Shown here piece by piece: positions 30,356 to 41,217 of a stretch of 64,000 nt of DNA. Numbering within the stretch: the stretch's first letter is position 1; each line of letters starts with the position of its first letter. Where the stretch lies: the NCBI GenBank assembly GCA_029204225.1, contig CM055098.1:18693303-18757302 (forward strand), written 5' to 3'. The DNA comes from Diphasiastrum complanatum. Lineage: Eukaryota; Streptophyta; Lycopodiopsida; Lycopodiales; Lycopodiaceae. The notes beneath the pieces are model-generated. The model made no database searches. It saw only the letters and a program-made list of their open reading frames with translations, and had not been told where the DNA came from. The position numbers and the translations under genes were made by a program.

Positions 30356-32420
30356 GTCACCCACCACCCTCGCTCTTGTCAACCTCATCAACTACACACC
30401 CCCCACATCTCCTTCCATCCTTGATACCACCCTCCAGTTTCCCACTTCCCTCCCATTGCTTCATTTGAACAGCCCATTTCACTTTCTCTACACACCTCTG
30501 CCACTCCTCCCATTGATTCATCCATTCCGAACAACGAGTTCGACAAACTGTTGGATGATGACACATTCGTGCAAACAAAGTACATTGTATCCCCTCAACA
30601 TGCTGATCCCACCGCACCTGATGATATGATTGAATAGAAGATTCTTATTGAAGAAGACGATGACGACATTGTAATTCTATGGGCGACACCTCAACAAGCC
30701 CCAACAAGTAGCACCACCCAAGCCGGGGGCCACAAGACGTCCCCACGACCTACCAGACCTTGGGAACTTTACTCTAGGAATCCACATTGGATGGTTGGGT
30801 AGTAGAACTGGCAACCAACAATACCAGGTTGCGTGCGAAGCTCACACAGCTCCAGCAGGATTTGCAAGTGGCACTCCAACATGAGTACATGGAGAAGGAC
30901 TGGGTCCTGAAGCTGAAACAAAATGAAAACAACCTTCAAAGATATATCAAGGACCTCTACCAATCAGTGATGGCTTCTACCAAGGTTCAAGAAGCTCAGT
31001 AGCAAGCACAATAGCAACTAGCCCTGCTCTAGGGCCAATTATTGGTAGTTGAGACAGAAAATCAATGCCTAGGAGTGGAGGTCCACACCCTACAGCCAAC
31101 CAATCCTCATCAACCGTCCTCTCAGCCAACACGAGATGGATTTTTTGATGTAGCAGGTGGACCTGTATAGACAAAAAATGCTGGATGGCTACCAAGAAAG
31201 TTTTGACAACTACTGCCGCAACGCACTCCACGAATTAGCACAACCAAAGGCCGCCATCAAGGCTTGTCAACAATGGCTCACATAACAGCCACAACCAGTC
31301 CCGATGGTAATTCCAACGTCGCCCACATTAGAAGCTGCATAGGCAAGTTCAAGCCACGATCAAGAATCAGACGCAGTAGGGTCTGACATTCAAGACCAAG
31401 GCCAGAACCAAAGGCCTAGACACAAGCCAAGGTGCGAGATAGAGTCTAGGAAGAGTAGGGAAGGAACAACAAGCATCCACCTCCCAGGCCTCTCTTTCCA
31501 TATCTACCAGCTGCACATTCCGCAAACCAAAAAGCATGGAGGATGAAATCAACGATTTTCTAGTCCAGGTTTTACATGAATCCTCATGCGACGACTGGCA
31601 AATATCATTCTCTGCCAAATATATCAAAGACAATGAGATCGTGTGCATTCATTAACTGGGTCCGCAACCTGCATGGCAACACTGCACTTTTGAAACGGAT
31701 ACGTCGACCATCAGAGCTTATATGACCATTTCGAGAAAACTGAGAGTTAATCCACATTTTGTCCCCTTTTCACGATGACTCAAATGGGCAGAATGTGGAG
31801 CCCCTTTGGACCAGATAACCTTTAGCACATTAAACTGGCCAAAGATCTACTCAGAGCATGGGTGAGGTATGGAAGTCGATGCCAAAAGGGCTCTAGTCCA
31901 GTTTTCCAACAGATATATCACATGCCTCGATCCAACAGTCTGCATGACAACCGAATTTGCCCGAGACTTAGAATTTTCGCTGCGGGTCACCACTCGATGT
32001 GACAATTTTTTGTCACCACCATTTTTTGATCCTAGTACAGCCCTGGCATCAACCAAAATGGAAGACCAACTTCTAGTGGCCCGAATGTATTATAGAGCGA
32101 CGATGTTAGACCACCCATGGCCCCATAAATTTTAGACCTGGATAGCCCAATTTTGGCTCGAGGGTGTCCATAAGGTCTTTTTTTCACCAAAAGATCAGCA
32201 TAGCTTGGCATGCATCGAGTATATGGACGACCTCACCAGCCTCCTAATAAAGCACCGCCGTGAAACTTGAGGCCAGTACTAATCACCATAGTGCTGAGGG
32301 ACCGTCACTACTTTAGGTCGGAAGCCCTGTTGTGGGTATTCCATGCACATAAATAAAAAGAGCCGGAAGTAGAAAATAAGTTGCGAGGGCCGTGGCATCC
32401 TACGAGCGTAAGCTCATAGC
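30356..32420 (+). pseudogene. P1 C-terminal part: coiled coil and conserved terminal block
   Basis: After the LTR insertion the frame runs through a Pro/Thr-rich tail, DDDTFVQTKYIVSPQHADP and ILIEEDDDDIVIL. A helix at 30787-31002 (LRAKLTQLQQDLQVALQHEY) looks like a coiled coil. Farther on, 31869-32135 gives EFARDLEFSLRVTTRCDNFL and MEDQLLVARMYYRATM, then VHKVFFSPKDQHSLACIEYM. The last block aligns with TRWDDCLPTLAFDP and IQDQLPIARLYYRYYRAVM in P2. There are several stops (near 30640, 30800 and 31010). Confidence 0.5.
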
Positions 32421-32904
32421 TCAATGAACACTTGTAAACTAATGTATTTAAATAAATTAGACTTTGGGCCATGTAATTAAATTAAGTAAATAAAACAATG
32501 TCAAAAAGGCCAAAGTCTAAGTTAACTAAGTTTGCTAAGTTTTTGTTAAGTAGTCAAAATTAAAATGGTGGTAAGTGGGGTGTGCTTCTTTGTGCACCAT
32601 AGATTAGAATGCGTTTCTTTTGAAGGGTCAGGATCTCAATCCTACCTCTGTGAAGTAGCCAATAGAAACCAAGGGGCAAGGGCCTCTCCAAAGATAAAAA
32701 GACACATTTTGTAACCCATTTCACATGCAAATAGAGAGGAGGAAATTCTACCATTTTGGAGATCCAAGCATTCTCATGTGCTAATACTTTCATGCTTTTG
32801 CCCCTTGTTTATGTTTATATTTTTCATTCTTGCATTGTTCTTGCTTTAATGTTTTTAATGGCTTTTCCAATAGTATGTAGTGTTGAGCACATGGGCTAAC
32901 CTCC
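32421..32904. other. Non-coding DNA after P1
   Basis: AT-rich with repeated TTAAGTAAATAAA and AAGTTTGCTAAG text. It may be an LTR or trailer of the P1 element, but no TG...CA pair was identified. Confidence 0.3.
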
Positions 32905-32921
32905 TTCACCTCTCTTCTCTT

Positions 32922-33010
<89 letters not shown>
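32905..33010. repeat. Compound (CT)n-(CA)n microsatellite
   Basis: TCTCT units change to a pure CT run to 32959 and then to about 25 CA units. Confidence 0.95.
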
Positions 33011-33011
<1 letters not shown>

Positions 33012-33438
33012 TTTGATTGTGTATGTGGTTAGTGCTAGTTTGGAGCTAGAGTTAGTTTCGTATAGAAAGCAACTAAGTAAGCAACTAATCTTAGTTAGAT
33101 ATGCGCATTATGTACTCATCTAGGAATTCATTAGAAATTGGTTCGAATTGGTTTTTAGTTTAAAGCTGTGATATATAGTCGACATTTTGGTGGTTCTTTC
33201 CTTTCCTTAACTCCACTTGATAGTCAAATTAGAACCCATCTAGCTATCCTTCCTGAAAGGTCGGCTTTATTTACTAGATGCTTTAATGCATAATGATCTA
33301 CATAAAAAACAAAAGGGTATCCTAAAAGATAATGCCTAATTTTTTTAACTGAATAGATCATCCTTAACAAGCTTCCAGTTCTCATAGTCACTGTTGTGTA
33401 CATAGCGAAGTCGTTGTTCCTAACTCACCTCTTGCATC
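33011..33438. other. Spacer before P2
   Basis: AT-rich, no domain. It may contain the P2 leader; no PBS was recognised. Confidence 0.3.
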
Positions 33439-35252
33439 ATGTGTCGTACTAGGCAAACACCTTCAGCTGCGCTTCCACCCCCTGCTGCAACTCGCACTGA
33501 CCTGTCTATCCCCCAATCCACCAATGCTTCCCTCATCTCAACTTTCATACAAGGACAGTCTGTGACTATTGGAGATACCATTTCAATCACAGCCACCCAA
33601 GCCGCCTCACCTACACAAACGCGAGCAATTTCACCAAACACGTAGGCTTTCATGGACATGTTCGATGATTCCAATCCCTTACGGCCAGATAAAATTTTTG
33701 AGATGCCCAAGAGCCCAGGGCCCTTTGATTCCCAATCCCCTAGAAAAGGATTCGAATAATTCTACAATTTTTGATTCATCCTTTCAGATAGATCAGCAAG
33801 ATCAAGCCAAAGTAGCACCAGATACTATCAAGGTCATCCATTCGATTCTGTCACCAAAGCTATTCAATGCTACCATACCAGATGGTTATGAAAAAGAGGA
33901 TGTATTCGAGGAGGAAGATACACAGTCGAAACCTCAAGGCAACCCAAGTCAAGATTTTGAATCATAAATTTGTTGTTGCTACTGCGCCAACTGTGGATTC
34001 TGGTGATACTATGGGTTTAGTTATTTACCTTGCGTGGCTATGTGGTGACTCTTCAAAATACATTGACGATAGCGCAAGATCAAGTGGACAAAGTCGTCCA
34101 ACATGCCAAACAGCATGAGTTGCTGCTCCAAGGGAAATTGGATATGGCTGCGCTTGAATGAGAGCGCCTCCAAGGTGAATTGGATGCGACCACCCTTGAA
34201 CGTGATATGTACCTCCAGATGCAAGTACCTGATCGTCCAGTCACACCAGATGAGATCCGATATATGTTCAGGAAGGTTGAAACCTACTGAACTTTATTGG
34301 TAGGGTTTCAAAAATAATTTGACAAGTTAAAACATACGACATCGACCAAGCTGGCCAAGGCTAAAGCAATCATCAAGGACTACGAGAAGGTAGCCGCTCA
34401 AATCTTGGAGTCAAATCCCCAGATTGCCATTCCAGAAATGCCACAATTTTCACTAGGGCACCAAACTGAAGAGCAACAGGATGCTGGAATGGATCAAGGA
34501 GGCGATGCTGGCGTTGAAGTAGTAATACCAGTGGCACAGACCAAACAAATAGGTGCATATACATAAAAGACCAAACCACTATTTCAAAAGCCGATTACCA
34601 TTGAGAAACACATTCAAGCATTTCTACAACAACATCCGCATGAGTCCTCAAGGGGTGGATGAGTGATTAATTCAAGACCTTTGAAATAGAGGATGGCAAA
34701 GAATTGGATAAATTATTAGCATTGGGAGAGCAGCCGGCTTGGAGAACCATAGTTTTTGAAAAAACTCATGATTCTATAAGGAGTTATATTGCCAGCCCTT
34801 GCCAACTACCAGTGGATCCATATTATGTGCCGATGTCACGTCGTAACAAATTTAGGTGTGCCAATGGACAAAATCAATATCCAAACTCCAAATTGGCCCA
34901 TAATCCACCAACGTTACAATTCAGTTAATTTTCACCATGCCTTACAAGCTTATCAACAGGAATATATGTTCTCACTAGATCTGACAATTAGACAATCCGC
35001 GTTGTTCACAAAAAACTTGACAATGTTGGCGTCGGTTGCTACACGATGGGATGATTGCCTTCCTACTTTGGCTTTTGATCCTAATAAACCGATGACATTC
35101 GACAACATCCAAGATCAGTTGCCAATAGCAAGGTTGTACTATCGTTACTATCGTGCTGTGATGATGGGTGGCTCATGGGAATAAAGATTTACAGCATGGA
35201 CTACGTCAAAGTGGCTGGCCTGTGCAAATAAGTGCTTCCTCCACACAATCTC
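33439..35252 (+). pseudogene. P2: second copy of the unfamiliar coiled-coil element ORF
   Basis: The segment starts MCRTRQTPSAALPPPAATRT and a Ser/Thr/Pro-rich stretch. It continues, with frame changes, through DPNKIFEMPKSPGPF-like and DQAKVAPDTIKVIHSI text, an acidic run (EKEDVFEEEDTQ), a helix VDKVVQHAKQHELLLQGKLD near 34085-34145, KLAKAKAIIKDYEKVAAQIL near 34345-34405, and a 131-codon open frame (34789-35184). That frame contains NIQTPNWPIIHQRYNSVNFH, SVATRWDDCLPTLAFDP and DNIQDQLPIARLYY. The order of parts parallels P1. It ends abruptly at 35253 against an LTR fragment. Confidence 0.5.
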
Positions 35253-35346
35253 TGCGTGTGTAAGTCCAACTCGATGATCACATAGTTATTTGATTAGTTA
35301 CAAGTTAATAAAAAGACTTTAGGCTTTTTGCAAGACTTTTAATGTC
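35253..35346 (+). repeat. Orphan fragment of the LARD LTR
   Basis: CTGCGTGTGTAAGTCCAAC through GACTTTTAATGTCG matches the LARD left LTR (27935-28033) but lacks its first 65 bp or so and everything after. It is fused on the left to the P2 frame and on the right to element C-side sequence. The abrupt edges suggest deletion or recombination between LTR copies. Confidence 0.8.
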
Positions 35347-35800
35347 GTGTCCTCAGTGTTTTTGCTATCTTCTTTTCATTTGGACATTCATTTTTTCCTT
35401 CGATCTGTATCATCAGTTTCTGTGTCTGACGAGTCACTGGAATCAGAATCGAAACTAGAAGAACTTGAACTGGGTTCAGATTTAGATTTATTTTCACTAC
35501 CACTGGAGTCATGCTTAGACTTTCGAGTATGTCTGGTAGAATGTCTTTTGCGTGCTAACTTGGAAGTCTCATAGTTCTCAATGTTTTTTATTACTGCTGA
35601 TAAAGAAGTCTCTTTGTCTGTAGTATCGATCAATTTTCTTGGTAAATTTAGCTTGATGGAAAACATGATGATCTTGAACTTGACTCCATGGACTGAATTG
35701 GTCTTTGCTAGTTCAAAAGGTGTGAAGATCAGCCAATGAGCTTGATGTTGATCTGAAATCACCATATCCATGATAATGCTTCTTTGATGAACTTGAGAGC
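35347..35800 (-). pseudogene. Ser/Asp-rich gag-like tail (minus strand)
   Basis: On the minus strand the frame contains NLPRKLIDTTDKETSLSAVI, NIENYETSKLARKRHSTRH and then a run of Ser/Asp/Glu (KSEPSSSSSSFDSDSSDSSD) ending in DDTDRRKK. The basic then acidic-serine composition is like some plant retroelement gag C-termini. It is in the same frame as upstream element C sequence (35388-35936), but the join may be a fusion of two sources near 35750-35830. I cannot name the family. Confidence 0.35.
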
Positions 35801-35874
35801 TTTGCACCATCCTAGCATCTTCGAATTGATTCCTTCCAAATTTCATGTAGATGCTTGACTTTGAGGCTTGCTCC

Positions 35875-37646
35875 TTATTCATGTGCATGCTCCTCCATGA
35901 GAAAATAAAGATTTCTTCTTGACTTATTAGGATCACAAAGATCTAACATCATGTTACCATGATCTAGAGAATTAGACTTATCCAAATTGGCAAGACTATG
36001 CATGCTATAATAACAAAGTGTTTGCATCATGTCTTCTTTGTTTACCATGCTAATCTCAGATCCAATGAGGCTAAATACTTCATTATGGAGATAAGTGTCT
36101 TTAGAAGATGATTCACTTACTCTCATAAAGAGTTTACAATTTGCCTCAATACAAATTTTCAAACTATGAGTGAACAAATCGCTTTTGCTCTTACATGACT
36201 CAAGAGCATACATTTGATGAAATAACCATTTGCTTTCTAATTGATTTAAAATCAATTTTAATCTTTTAAGAACATCATCTATGTTCTCAAGAGAGACTTC
36301 ATACTCAACTAGTATGGCTTTACTCCAATTTTGAGATGCAATGATCTCACTAAAGCAAATTGATTTATCAAATGACATAAGAGAAGTAAGTATGAGATGT
36401 ATACCACATGAGATATGCTCCTCTTTCCCTTGAAATGTGAGCCACATGGAATCAACCATATTTCTTGAGTTTCTTTTGGGAATCACAACTTGAGAAGGTC
36501 TCTCCTCCTCAATCCTTGGCACACTTGAACCTTGAGATGATTCGTTAAGATCCTCTTCATGGTGCTCCTTCTTGATGGAAATCCGAGACCTCCATGTCTC
36601 ATAATGATCACAACAACTATGACCACACAATATGCACTTCCTATGATTATCAAAATTACTTATGCTAGAACCATAAGTCCAAAAATCACCACAACTTGGC
36701 ATGATTTTTCCAATATTGAAATCAAAAGGCATTTCCATCTCAATAAGGCTAACTACTTGCTTATGGATATAAGTGTCCACTTTGGATGCTTCACTTATTC
36801 TCATAAGAAGTTTACAACTTGCCTTTAAGATTGAAAACTTACAATTTTCATCTTTATGAATGAACACATCATTCATGATCTTATTGAAACGAAAAGATCC
36901 TACAAGAGATATTTCCATTTCCTTGACTTTATAACTAATGTAAGCTTACAAGGAAAACATATTTTGCTATCTTTTAAGGCATCACACTCAACTAGTATTG
37001 CCTTAATCCACCTTTGAGATACAAAAATTTCTTCAAAGCAAAATGGTTCTTCATAAGTTGACATGAGAGCATAAATCAAACTATTTTCATTTTGTGATTG
37101 CTCCTTATTCTTGATTGATTTCTCTTGGATCATAACAATAAGTTTAAACTTATATAAAGTTCCAAGCAAAATACTTTCCAAGGACATAAAATAAATCCAA
37201 GTTACTTTCATGAAAGTGACATCTATCTTTGTATCTTGAACCAAACAATGCACTTCCAAATGAAAAATTTCAAAAGATTTGACATGTGTTGTGATGGACT
37301 CTTGAAGACAAATCTTGCAAGTCCTTGTGAGACTCCAAGCCTCATTCACCTTTCCACAAAGGAAACACCTTTCCTTGGACTTGTCCTTCTTGTATTTGCA
37401 TTTCGAACTTGAAGCTCCACCCTTCTCCTCGGCCCCCTTGATTTGGTTCTTCTTGGATGGATTAGTCTTCTTTTTGTAGCATCTTGAGGAAAAATATCCT
37501 TCCTTGCCACAAAGGTTGCACTTAGGATCCTTTATTTCCTTCAATAGGATGCCACCTATTGATTCCATGTGAATAAAAACCTGTGGTATGATTCTACAAA
37601 TGTAATTTGTGACTTTCAAGAGACTAGCTTTGAACATCTTCAACAA
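35875..37646 (-). pseudogene. Element C coding region: zinc knuckle plus duplicated unknown modules
   Basis: Two overlapping minus-strand frames (37646-36900, 248 codons; 36918-35875, 347 codons) overlap by 19 bp. The first begins near MESIGGILLKE, as in the gag starts of A and D, but jumps at once to a knuckle CNLCGKEGYFSSRCYKK (His replaced by Tyr). A Lys/Ser-rich stretch follows, then CFLCGKVNEAWSLTRTC. Next come two rounds of a module pair: FEEIFVSQRWIKAILVE with CKLLMRISEASKVDTYIHKQ, then FSEIIASQNWSKAILVE with CKLFMRVSESSSKDTYLHNE. The UBN2 gag core is deleted. The module function is unknown. Confidence 0.6.
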
Positions 37647-39232
37647 TCTAGAAGGATCTACAAAAGATCTAGCTCACAAACCTAAGAATCAATCTTCATA
37701 GTAATGACTAGTCACTTGGAAACTTTGCTTTGATCACTAAGACAAAAGCACACAATCTTTGAATCAAATCACTAAAGAAATAAGATCCAATCTCCTAGTG
37801 GACTCATCAAATACCAATGACTCTTTCTTTTGAAAGTTGAAATGGATATGAAAAAGATTTGACACCTAGATTTTCCTTTTCACTTGACTAGTTCTCTCAA
37901 CACTTGGGATTCTTGAACAAAAGATGGGTTTTGTTTCAAATACATGAAAATCAAACTTAATCACTTCTTTTGGACTCACTCTTGACCCAAATAATCTCGC
38001 ACTCGAGATTTAGAATGAATTTGATTTGATTTGACAACAAACTATACCACCAATTTTTCACAAAGCTTAACAAATTAGACAACTAGAGATTCACAAAGAT
38101 CTCAACCATGCATGAATACTCAAATATGGACTCCTCCTCATTCTAGAAATCCAATGGGATCTCAAATTGATCCTCACACTCTCACAAAGAAAGTTGAATA
38201 GAACTAATTTGAGTTTCATACATTCTATGTCAATTTTTGCTCAACAAATTGAATTTAATCACTCCTATTGGATTCCACCAATTACTCTACTTTTTAAGAC
38301 TTGGAATGAAATTCAAAATTAAAAGTGGTGATTTTTCTCAATAAGATATTGTGCTTCAAAGAGCTAATGCCACTTAGAAAGATTTGATCACCTAGGAAGA
38401 GACAAACTCTCCACCAATAACAACACATAATGAGCTTCTAGATCTTGCCCTCTACAAAGGAAGGAACTCTTAGAAAATTGGATATCTCTCTACACATTTG
38501 CCATAGACACCTTAATGACTCTTTTCAAACCTTACAATCACTCAAACAAATTGAGTAGGGTTGAACAATGTGACTTGGATCTCAATCTCTTTTCTAGAAC
38601 TCTCAATTGAAGCCAATCTATGTCAAATTCTATAAAAGATTTGCATAGATGCTCTACATGCACTAGAAACTCTCAAAGGTTTCACTTGGAGAACAGATCC
38701 AAGGATGTTTTCTAGCAAATTGATGCTTCTAAACTTGACCCTATCACTCTTGAACAAATCTAGAGTGATGGTACAATGGATTTCAACCTCTCACCTTGCA
38801 TATCACTCCTTAATCTATGATTTTTAGCAAAATCTCTCTCAACTTCAACATGCACTCAAAAAATCGGAGATAATCAATTTTTGCACCTAATTCAAGCTTC
38901 AAATTTGATTTCTTGGCTGATCTAATCCAAGAACTAATCAAGGGATTAGATTCTCTATAGAAAATGCTTGATTTTGCACTAAAAATCACTCAAATTGGGT
39001 ATGTGAGTCAAATTCTACAAATTTTTGAAATTTCTCAGTCAAAACCGGAGCTGTACAGCCTCACACGTGTGAAAAAAATTCCTATAGCCCACAACAAGGT
39101 TTGGACCATTATATTTGAGGATAGCTATCAAATCCAACTCGCTACACAAAATTTGACTAGTTTCCAAAAAACTACTAATTTTGGCTTTGGTTTGGATTAA
39201 CCCTATCAATTTCAACAAAACCTCTTGTACTA
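37647..39232 (-). other. Element C leader, non-coding
   Basis: Long AT-rich stretch between PBS and the first frame. It contains many CTCAAATTGA/CACTCTTG-type short repeats and one CACACGTGTG site at 39062. No frame longer than about 85 codons and no domain. Confidence 0.5.
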
Positions 39233-39245
39233 GGCTCTGATACCA
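39233..39245 (-). other. Primer-binding site of element C (iMet)
   Basis: Minus strand TGGTATCAGAGCC is an exact match to the common iMet PBS and abuts the LTR. Confidence 0.9.
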
Positions 39246-40009
39246 TGTGGAAAAAGTACAAAAAGGACCAAGAGTGGATCCTAATCTGATCCTCAAGAGG
39301 GATTGGTTGTCAGATTACTTGATCTATCAATCTACTTCAAATTAAGATCAATCTAGATCAATTCTAGACACAAAATCCTAACAAGAACAATCATTAATTG
39401 AAGGTAAGTGTACTTTATGGTTTCACACGTGTGAAACACTGTCTGAGTACGTACTCCAACCTCAAAATCAAGGACACATTGATAGAACCTCAAAACAATC
39501 AAAACAAATGTAGACAAATGGAGAGAATCACTCAAAATTGCTTCCAAAACCAAGATTGGTGTCACACAATGATTATGGCCAAATGTGGCTCTATATATAC
39601 AATAAGTGAGAGCTCGTGGTATTGCTCATCCCTCTGATCCCACATGTGTGAAGGTGCTTTGTCATATGATGATTCATCATGCAAAACTGACACTTGGACA
39701 AAACCTTCTATTTTGAGCACTTTGGTTCTATTTTCCTTCTATATGGAGATCTACTTGGAAATCTTCTAAAACTCAAAATTTGCCTACTTCAGCTTATTCC
39801 ACATGTGTGATCCTCTACACATGGGATATGACACCTAACCAAAAGATGTGGCTCATGCAATCAATAGATTGATGCCATGTGTCATATGTCTAGAAAACTA
39901 GGTTTTGGACTTTTTAGCCACTAGAACTTGAATTAAATCATATGTACATCCTATATGATTATGGTATATGACAAGTACACTAGTTTTACACGTCAGAACA
40001 GGCTCCACA
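39246..40009 (-). repeat. 5' LTR of element C
   Basis: Plus strand starts TGTGGAAAAAG and ends GGCTCCACA (inverted ends TGTGGA/TCCACA). TATATATA lies at 39592-39599. It contains TTTCACACGTGTGAAA at 39421-39436 and CACATGTGTG variants at 39641 and 39800. The right limit is less certain because related text AGGCTCCACACATGTG is internal to the LTR of element D. Confidence 0.65.
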
Positions 40010-40018
40010 CATGTGTGT

Positions 40019-40624
40019 TTATCTATATACAAGATTTTTGGCCTCTACCAAGCTTATTTTTGCATTTTTCACAACAAGAACATTGTGCAACTTTTCAATG
40101 GATGGAAGAGAGTCTTGAATGGCAAATGATTGGACTAAGTTGGTAAACTCATCACCTAGACCATTCAAGATGATTTGTACTAGTTCTTGTTCTTGGATCT
40201 TCTCTTCTATTGCACTTAACTGCTTGTTAAGACATTTGATCCTAAGGACATACTCTTGTCCACTCTCTCCACTTCCTTTCATGCTTTGGAAAACTTGATT
40301 TCTTAGCATGAGGATTCTTGAAGTATTGTTGGATTCATAAATGCTCTTTAATGAATCCCAAGCCTCTTTGGATGAGGTACAAGAAGACACCTCTTTCAAG
40401 AGGTCATTGCATACATTTAACTTTATGCAATGTAGAGCTAATCTTGCTCTCTTCTTGTATTTGGCTTGTTCTTGGGGAGTTTGAGGCTCTTCCTCTACTC
40501 CTTGAACTATGTCATATAGATCATGGATCACTAGGAGTGATTCCATTCTCACTTTCCAAATGTAATAGTTTGTGGAAGTGAGTCTCTCACTTGATTCCAT
40601 CAAATATCCACCCATGGATGACAT
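40019..40624 (-). CDS. Element D gag N-terminal region (UBN2 type)
   Basis: The open 201-codon frame starts MSSMGGYLMESSERLTSTNY, then YIWKVRMESLLVIHDLYDIV, YKKRARLALHCIKLNVCNDL, SSKEAWDSLKSIYESNNTSR, VLRIKCLNKQLSAIEEKIQE and FTNLVQSFAIQDSLPSIEKL. This is the copia gag UBN2 pattern (Y-x2-W-x3-M, AW-x-L-x3-Y, L-x-M/R, LL-x-L). The product would form virus-like particles. It matches the start of gag in elements A and B. It ends at a stop near the C/D junction before any zinc knuckle, so it is a truncated protein. The start is the ATG at 40624, preceded by the leader. Confidence 0.75.
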   Translation of the reverse strand: MSSMGGYLMESSERLTSTNYYIWKVRMESLLVIHDLYDIVQGVEEEPQTPQEQAKYKKRARLALHCIKLNVCNDLLKEVSSCTSSKEAWDSLKSIYESNNTSRILMLRNQVFQSMKGSGESGQEYVLRIKCLNKQLSAIEEKIQEQELVQIILNGLGDEFTNLVQSFAIQDSLPSIEKLHNVLVVKNAKISLVEAKNLVYR

Positions 40625-41204
40625 TTTAGAATGAATGCTCTTTTAAAAATCACAAAGATTTTTGAATTTTAAAAGATCTATGAAAAGGCCTAAAGCTTAC
40701 TAGAATGCCTGTAGGCTTGTCTCTATCAAACTAGCACACAAGCTTGAATGATACTCAAAGATCTTACCAAAAATTCCTAGCTTTCACTCTCACAAAAAAA
40801 TTGCTTTACACTTTTCTTAGAGATTTCACTTCAACTAAGGATATGAACAAATCAGCCTCTAAGATCTGATTTTAGACTCTAAAAAGAAATGCTTCAATGA
40901 TCCAAAACACTATTTGGTCATAGGCATTAGCTAGAATGAATTCTGATCAATACTTTGCCTCAAAAAGCACCAAAAATGAACTAGTATTGTGATTTTGGGA
41001 CCAACAAACACAAAGTAACTTGACTTGAAAGTTGCTGTACGATTTCACACGTGTGAAAAGTACATACACAGCCTCCAAGTCGTTTTGATCCAAATCATTA
41101 CAAGCTATCACTCTAGAAGAACTCGCCCTCACTAGTATTGGCCAAAAACTAATTTTGCCAATGATCTTTACAAGATTTATGATTCAATGATCACTCTTTT
41201 ACTT
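40625..41204 (-). other. Element D leader, non-coding
   Basis: Lies between PBS and gag. It holds one TTTCACACGTGTGAAA palindrome at 41043-41058. No coding frame is supported. Confidence 0.55.
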
Positions 41205-41217
41205 AGCTCTGATACCA
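41205..41217 (-). other. Primer-binding site of element D (iMet)
   Basis: Minus strand TGGTATCAGAGCT abuts the LTR. Confidence 0.9.

Larger units (their letters stand above)
27864..30360 (+). mobile_element. Small non-autonomous LTR retrotransposon (LARD-like), two LTRs with target duplication
   Basis: Two direct repeats, 27869-28640 and 29660-30355, start TGTTGGAGGG and end CCCACTACA. They flank a 1019-bp interior with an Asp-type PBS (28644-28662) and a purine tract GGTGGGGGATAC before the right LTR. The flanking pentamers are GTCAT (27864-27868) and GTCAC (30356-30360), matching at four of five. The interior holds three tandem units of about 180 bp and no gag or pol. It must be mobilised by a gypsy relative. 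The insertion lies in the P1 frame. Confidence 0.9.
27201..32420 (+). mobile_element. P1: remnant of an unfamiliar element ORF, split by an LTR insertion
   Basis: Coding-like segments 27201-27868 and 30356-32420 belong together. If the 2.5-kb LTR insertion and one 5-bp target duplication are removed, the Pro/Ser/Thr-rich frame continues without a break. Ordered parts are a helical segment near 27380-27480 (PYDWHAFIIFELKRAIKPN), a Pro/Thr-rich linker, an acidic piece ending DDDDIV, a coiled coil, and a C-terminal block (WDxFL...). The parts recur in P2 and P3. No RT or integrase is attached. It resembles the extra ORFs and 'putative plant transposon protein' sequences found with plant LTR elements; the exact family is not established. 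Confidence 0.55.
35347..40009 (-). mobile_element. Element C: gag-only copia-derived element (minus strand), left end lost
   Basis: Right to left: LTR 40009-39246 (ends TCCACA/TGTGGA), iMet PBS at 39245-39233, a non-coding leader of about 1.6 kb, and a long coding region 37646-35875 with a zinc knuckle followed by unknown modules. No protease, integrase or RT is present. The 3' LTR is not recognised; the left part runs into an orphan LTR fragment at 35253-35346. It is related to element B (52064-59540), which shares the unknown modules. Confidence 0.7.

Noticed and set aside
32905-33010. CT/CA repeat as promoter element
   Set aside because: A compound microsatellite with no gene start downstream.
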